Origin: a virus
DNA: 31,957 nucleotides
Virus record (IMG/VR): IMGVR_UViG_3300020119_000206
Location: 1-31,957 of that record
Reading direction: 5' to 3' (one strand)
The notes under the pieces are model-generated. The model worked only from the letters and a program-made list of their open reading frames with translations, did not search any database and had not been told where the DNA came from. Shown here in pieces: positions 29,052 through 31,957 of the stretch; the stretch's first letter is position 1, and the number at the start of each line of letters is the position of its first letter. The translations under genes were made by a program, and so were the position numbers.

Positions 29052-31073
29052 TCAGTCGATGAAGAGCTTCTTCTCGGCGCAGGTCTTGTAGAAGAGCGGC
29101 CAGTTCGTGTAGGGAAACTTCGCATTCGCCGAAAAGTTGGCGGCCAGCAGCTCGAGTGCCGCGCTGGCGTAGATCAACAGGTCCCAGAGCTCGTTGGCTG
29201 CGCCGGGGATGCGGTGCCAAGCGAAGCCGCCTTCGCGGCCCGTGATCGAAGCCGCTCGCGGGCGCTTCGTCTCGACGGTCAGCTCTCGGAGCTGCTGCTC
29301 GGTGACGTTGTGTGGAGCGTTAAAATGGCCGACCGGCTGAAGTCCGATGCCGTCCCATTCGCGCCGGAGCTGTGCGCTCCAGCGGTCCTTGTAATAGTCG
29401 ACGATGAGGAGGAAGCCGACGATGCCACTCGGCGTCTTGAACTCCGCGTACGGCTTGATCGTGCTGGTCGGGCCCGCTTCCTTGCCCTTGCAAGGAAAGA
29501 CTCCGGCGGGAAACTCTTCGCAGAAGCGATAGACCTGGTCCGTCAGGTAGCCCGAGTCGACCAGCGTGATCTTGACGCGGTACTTGCTGCCGTCGTCCGC
29601 CGTGTAAACCTTTTTCCAGATCAGCTCGCGGAGCTGACCCCAAGTGCCCTTGTCGTCGAGCTGCTCGGTATTGCCCTCGAAGCGCCAGTAGTCGATGAGC
29701 AGAGCGCGCCCTTCAGCGCACCAACCGAGGACAGCCACCGCGAGATTGTCCTTCTGCACGTCGACGGTGCAGGTGAGAACCAAGACCTTGCTGCCGCAAA
29801 ACTTCTGCGCGAATTCGTTCGGGATCTGCCCGAAGTGGTAGTCGCTGCGCCGATGCATCGACACCGCCTCGAAGCGCACCTTGTCGCCGGTGACCTCGTA
29901 GGTGCTGCCGAGGACGTTGTTGTAGAAGACCTGGAGCTTGCCAGGATCCTTCATCCGATTGCGCTCGACGTCCCAAGCTTCGAGCCACGTTCGCACCGCC
30001 GCGCCCCACGTCTGCATGCCGACGGGTGAGTAGAGCGCGCTGAGATGATAGCTACGGTGATTGGGGTCGGCAGGAACAGCCGTCGGCTTCCAGAATGCAC
30101 CGTGGTCCGGCGATAGGAGCCGCGTCTTATCGTCGTTGGTGTGCGGGTGCCCGCACTCTTGGCAGAGGTAGCGTACCGATTCCGGATCGAGAGAGCCCGT
30201 CTTCGGGTCCAGCTTCCAAACGATGCCGTTGATCTCGCCCGTCTGCGGATGCGGGTCGTGTCTCCAGCGCAACTCCTGTGGGAAGTTGCATTTCATGCAG
30301 CGGACTAGGTACTTGCGCTGGTCGCCGAGGAGGTACCGGTCCTCGATGTTCGACTGACCCTTGAAAGTGGGCGTCGAGAGGTTGAGGATCTTGCGCGTCG
30401 ATTCGAAGCTGCGCGTGCGGCTCTCCGAGAGAGCCATCGGGTCGCCATCGTTTCCTAGCCGGCGCTTGTAGGCATCGACCTCGTCGCGCAGCAGCGCGCG
30501 CATCGGCAGTGAGCGCAGCTTCGCCGCGTTCACCGCGCCGAACGGCACGAGGTACCCGCCGCCATACCATTCGATTTTGCGGTCGGTCTTTCCGGACTTG
30601 CGCGCGTTGCGTTCGTCCCCGGACTTGATGAGTGGCTCCAGCCCAGAGAGCTGGATCATCGGCGTGATGAACTGCTCCATGCGGAGCTTTGCGAGCTCGG
30701 CATCTGCCGTCAGGAGCATCATCGCCTCCGTCTGAACGACGGCGATGTAGTAGCCGATAACGTTTTCTAGCACCGCGGTCGTGGCGCAGAGCTGCACGCC
30801 CTTCATCCACGTCACCTCGCGGACGGGAGACTCGACGCTCATGCAATCGAGAATCTCTCGAGTATAGGGAGCGACGTCGAAGCTGAAAGGCCCTGGAATC
30901 GGGGTGACCGAAGCGGGCAGGTACCGGTGGCGCTCGGCCCACTCGCTGGGGCTTATGATCTCGACCGCGTGGGTCAGATTCTCGAGCTCTTGCGCGAGCC
31001 ACTCGCGCTGCTCCGGCGTCTCGTATTCGTCCGGGAAGTCCAGGGCGAGCGCGCCGCTATTTTTTCGCGGCAT
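29052..31073 (-). CDS. Terminase large subunit, lambda gpA-like, 673 aa
   Basis: The start overlaps the small-subunit stop by 17 bases. Signature features: SPSEWAERHRYLPASVTPIP, VREVTWMKGVQLCATTAVLE (Walker A region, residues 91-99), ALLRDEVDAYKRR (Walker B, D197-E198), the coupling segment LNLSTPTFKGQSNIEDRYLL, a zinc site C259-x2-C262 and C304-x2-C307, and the nuclease part with LTCTVDVQKDNLAVAVLGWC and VTLVDSGYLTDQVYRFCEEF. The Walker A lacks the usual G-K-T: the sequence is K-G-V-Q-L-C-A-T-T, with its lysine at the front of the motif as in the deviant motif of lambda gpA. Packages DNA by ATP hydrolysis and cuts it. Confidence 0.95.
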   Translation of the reverse strand: MPRKNSGALALDFPDEYETPEQREWLAQELENLTHAVEIISPSEWAERHRYLPASVTPIPGPFSFDVAPYTREILDCMSVESPVREVTWMKGVQLCATTAVLENVIGYYIAVVQTEAMMLLTADAELAKLRMEQFITPMIQLSGLEPLIKSGDERNARKSGKTDRKIEWYGGGYLVPFGAVNAAKLRSLPMRALLRDEVDAYKRRLGNDGDPMALSESRTRSFESTRKILNLSTPTFKGQSNIEDRYLLGDQRKYLVRCMKCNFPQELRWRHDPHPQTGEINGIVWKLDPKTGSLDPESVRYLCQECGHPHTNDDKTRLLSPDHGAFWKPTAVPADPNHRSYHLSALYSPVGMQTWGAAVRTWLEAWDVERNRMKDPGKLQVFYNNVLGSTYEVTGDKVRFEAVSMHRRSDYHFGQIPNEFAQKFCGSKVLVLTCTVDVQKDNLAVAVLGWCAEGRALLIDYWRFEGNTEQLDDKGTWGQLRELIWKKVYTADDGSKYRVKITLVDSGYLTDQVYRFCEEFPAGVFPCKGKEAGPTSTIKPYAEFKTPSGIVGFLLIVDYYKDRWSAQLRREWDGIGLQPVGHFNAPHNVTEQQLRELTVETKRPRAASITGREGGFAWHRIPGAANELWDLLIYASAALELLAANFSANAKFPYTNWPLFYKTCAEKKLFID

Positions 31074-31794
31074 CGGCCTTGTGCCTCAGGTACCGCGCGG
31101 CCTTTTCTTTGACCGGCTTGATCTGCTTTGAGATCTCGTCCCGCACGGCGCGCTGCGCCTCTTCGAGTCCACCGCCGCTGCGGATGATGTTCGCGACCTT
31201 GGCCGTGATCGTCTTCGCTGCGTCGCCGAGTAGGCGCTTGTTTGACGCTTCCATTGCGCCGAGGAGGTGGACTTTCACCAGCTCACGGCTGATGTAGCCG
31301 CCTTCTGTCTCCCCGTTCTTCAGCCGCTTCTCGCGGATGAGCTCAATGTCTTTGATCGACGAGAGCCAGTCGGCGAACCGAGTGTCGGTGCCGAAGCGCT
31401 CGACCATCGGCATCAGCAGCTCGCTAAGCTGCTTCAAATCTTGGTTTGAACCCGCCGTGACGCCGGGCGGCGGTCGCATGTGGCCGACAGGTTCGGGCTC
31501 ACCCTCGGTCGCTTTGCGAGGGCGACCACGGCCTCGTTTGGGCTCGTCGGTCGGATCGGGAACGTCGAAAGTCGGCTCTTCTCGAGTGCGCGTCGGAGCG
31601 CGGTCGGTCTTGCCGGGTCGCGCCGGCGGCGCCGTCACTCCGCGCGAAGCGAGGTAGGCGACAGCGGCAGCATGGTCGAGATCGACTCGGTCACCCTGGC
31701 AGGCAGCCTTGAGTTGCTTGCCGCAGGCCTTGGTGATCGCCGGCTTCGAGACGCCAGCGATACGCGCCAGCTCGGCGCGCGAGATGAGGCGCAT
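31057..31794 (-). CDS. Terminase small subunit (Nu1-like) with AT-hook, 245 aa
   Basis: Begins MRLISRAELARIAGVSKPAI then TKACGKQLKAAC, a winged-helix DNA-binding unit like Nu1, where it recognises the packaging site. Residues 54-100 are a Pro/charged linker with KRGRGRPRK at 86-94, a canonical AT-hook (GRPRK core) that binds the minor groove of AT-rich DNA. The C-terminal part is helical: LKQLSELLMPMVERFGTDTR, FADWLSSIKDIELIREKRLK and SRELVKVHLLGAMEASNKRL, with a Lys-rich tail. First gene of the late operon; 163 bases upstream of it show no other gene. Confidence 0.8.
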   Translation of the reverse strand: MRLISRAELARIAGVSKPAITKACGKQLKAACQGDRVDLDHAAAVAYLASRGVTAPPARPGKTDRAPTRTREEPTFDVPDPTDEPKRGRGRPRKATEGEPEPVGHMRPPPGVTAGSNQDLKQLSELLMPMVERFGTDTRFADWLSSIKDIELIREKRLKNGETEGGYISRELVKVHLLGAMEASNKRLLGDAAKTITAKVANIIRSGGGLEEAQRAVRDEISKQIKPVKEKAARYLRHKADAAKK

Positions 31795-31957
31795 GTAGGC
31801 GGAAGTTCCAGTGCCACGGCACTATCGGTTAACGCTATTTGCCGGTTAACTCGTGAATAAAAGTGACATTTTGCGAGCGGACGGAAGCCCATTCCGGATG
31901 CTGGGCACGGCATGGGACACGACGCAGGCGCACACGACCAGTGACAGCCTGCGCAGC
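31795..31957. promoter_or_regulatory. Upstream region of the late operon with two CGGTTAAC repeats
   Basis: The 163 bases before the small-subunit start contain no supportable gene. CGGTTAAC occurs at 31826-31833 and 31843-31850, 17 bases apart, each with a GTTAAC palindrome. A small dyad GTGCC-AC-GGCAC lies at 31811-31822. This AT-rich island contrasts with its surroundings and is placed where a late promoter, an activator site or the packaging (cos/pac) site would be. I cannot tell these apart. Confidence 0.35.

Noticed and set aside
31635-31913. Minus-strand open frame of 92 codons over the late-operon start
   Set aside because: It overlaps the terminase small subunit in another frame, has Ser/Arg/Pro-rich shadow composition and no start signal.

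Overview
The window is the late (virion-structure) half of a tailed-phage or prophage genome. Almost all genes are on the minus strand and are transcribed from the right end of the window to the left. The DNA is GC-rich and densely packed, and many neighbouring genes overlap by ATGA, GTGA or TGATG. No integrase, replication, lysis or tRNA genes are visible. The host is uncertain. The best clue is a phage-carried lipoprotein with a long Ser/Ala/Gly linker and a Cys-rich C-terminal domain, a style common in Myxococcota (Polyangia-like bacteria); this is inference.

Right end (31794 to 22020): a lambda-type head module. It reads terminase small subunit, terminase large subunit, gpW-like joining protein, portal, S49 protease with a nested scaffold, decoration protein, major capsid protein, a small FI-position protein, an FII-like joining protein and a putative tail terminator. 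Middle (22016 to 11694): a contractile, Mu-type tail module. It reads sheath, tube, tail assembly chaperone with a -1 frameshift extension, tape measure, gpN-like, gp44-like hub, gp45-like spike with an HxH tip, a small protein, gp46-like and baseplate J/gp47-like. The phage is therefore a myovirus with a siphovirus-style (lambda) head and a Mu-style tail.

Left third (11686 to 1): baseplate periphery and host-recognition genes. There are two glycine-rich adhesin-like proteins, a gp48/YmfQ-like protein, several unassigned structural proteins, a LamG-type protein, an Ig-like protein and a 38-residue mini-protein sharing its C-terminal motif. There are also two putative carbohydrate-active enzymes: a GH99/GH71-like barrel with a beta-sandwich, and the start of a DUF4038/GH140-like protein cut by the window edge. 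This looks like a surface-polysaccharide attack kit.

Two genes break the minus-strand operon and read on the plus strand: the lipoprotein (9777..10655) and a 195-aa unknown protein with a Cys cluster (1554..2141). Each has a possible promoter with exact 17-bp spacing, placed so that transcription would begin at or next to the ATG. They look like moron (lysogenic-conversion) genes. Other notable points are a ~90-residue domain shared by the decoration protein and the tail sheath, the slippery T8 run with a real downstream coding frame, and an abnormal overrun of the sheath frame into the tube gene.
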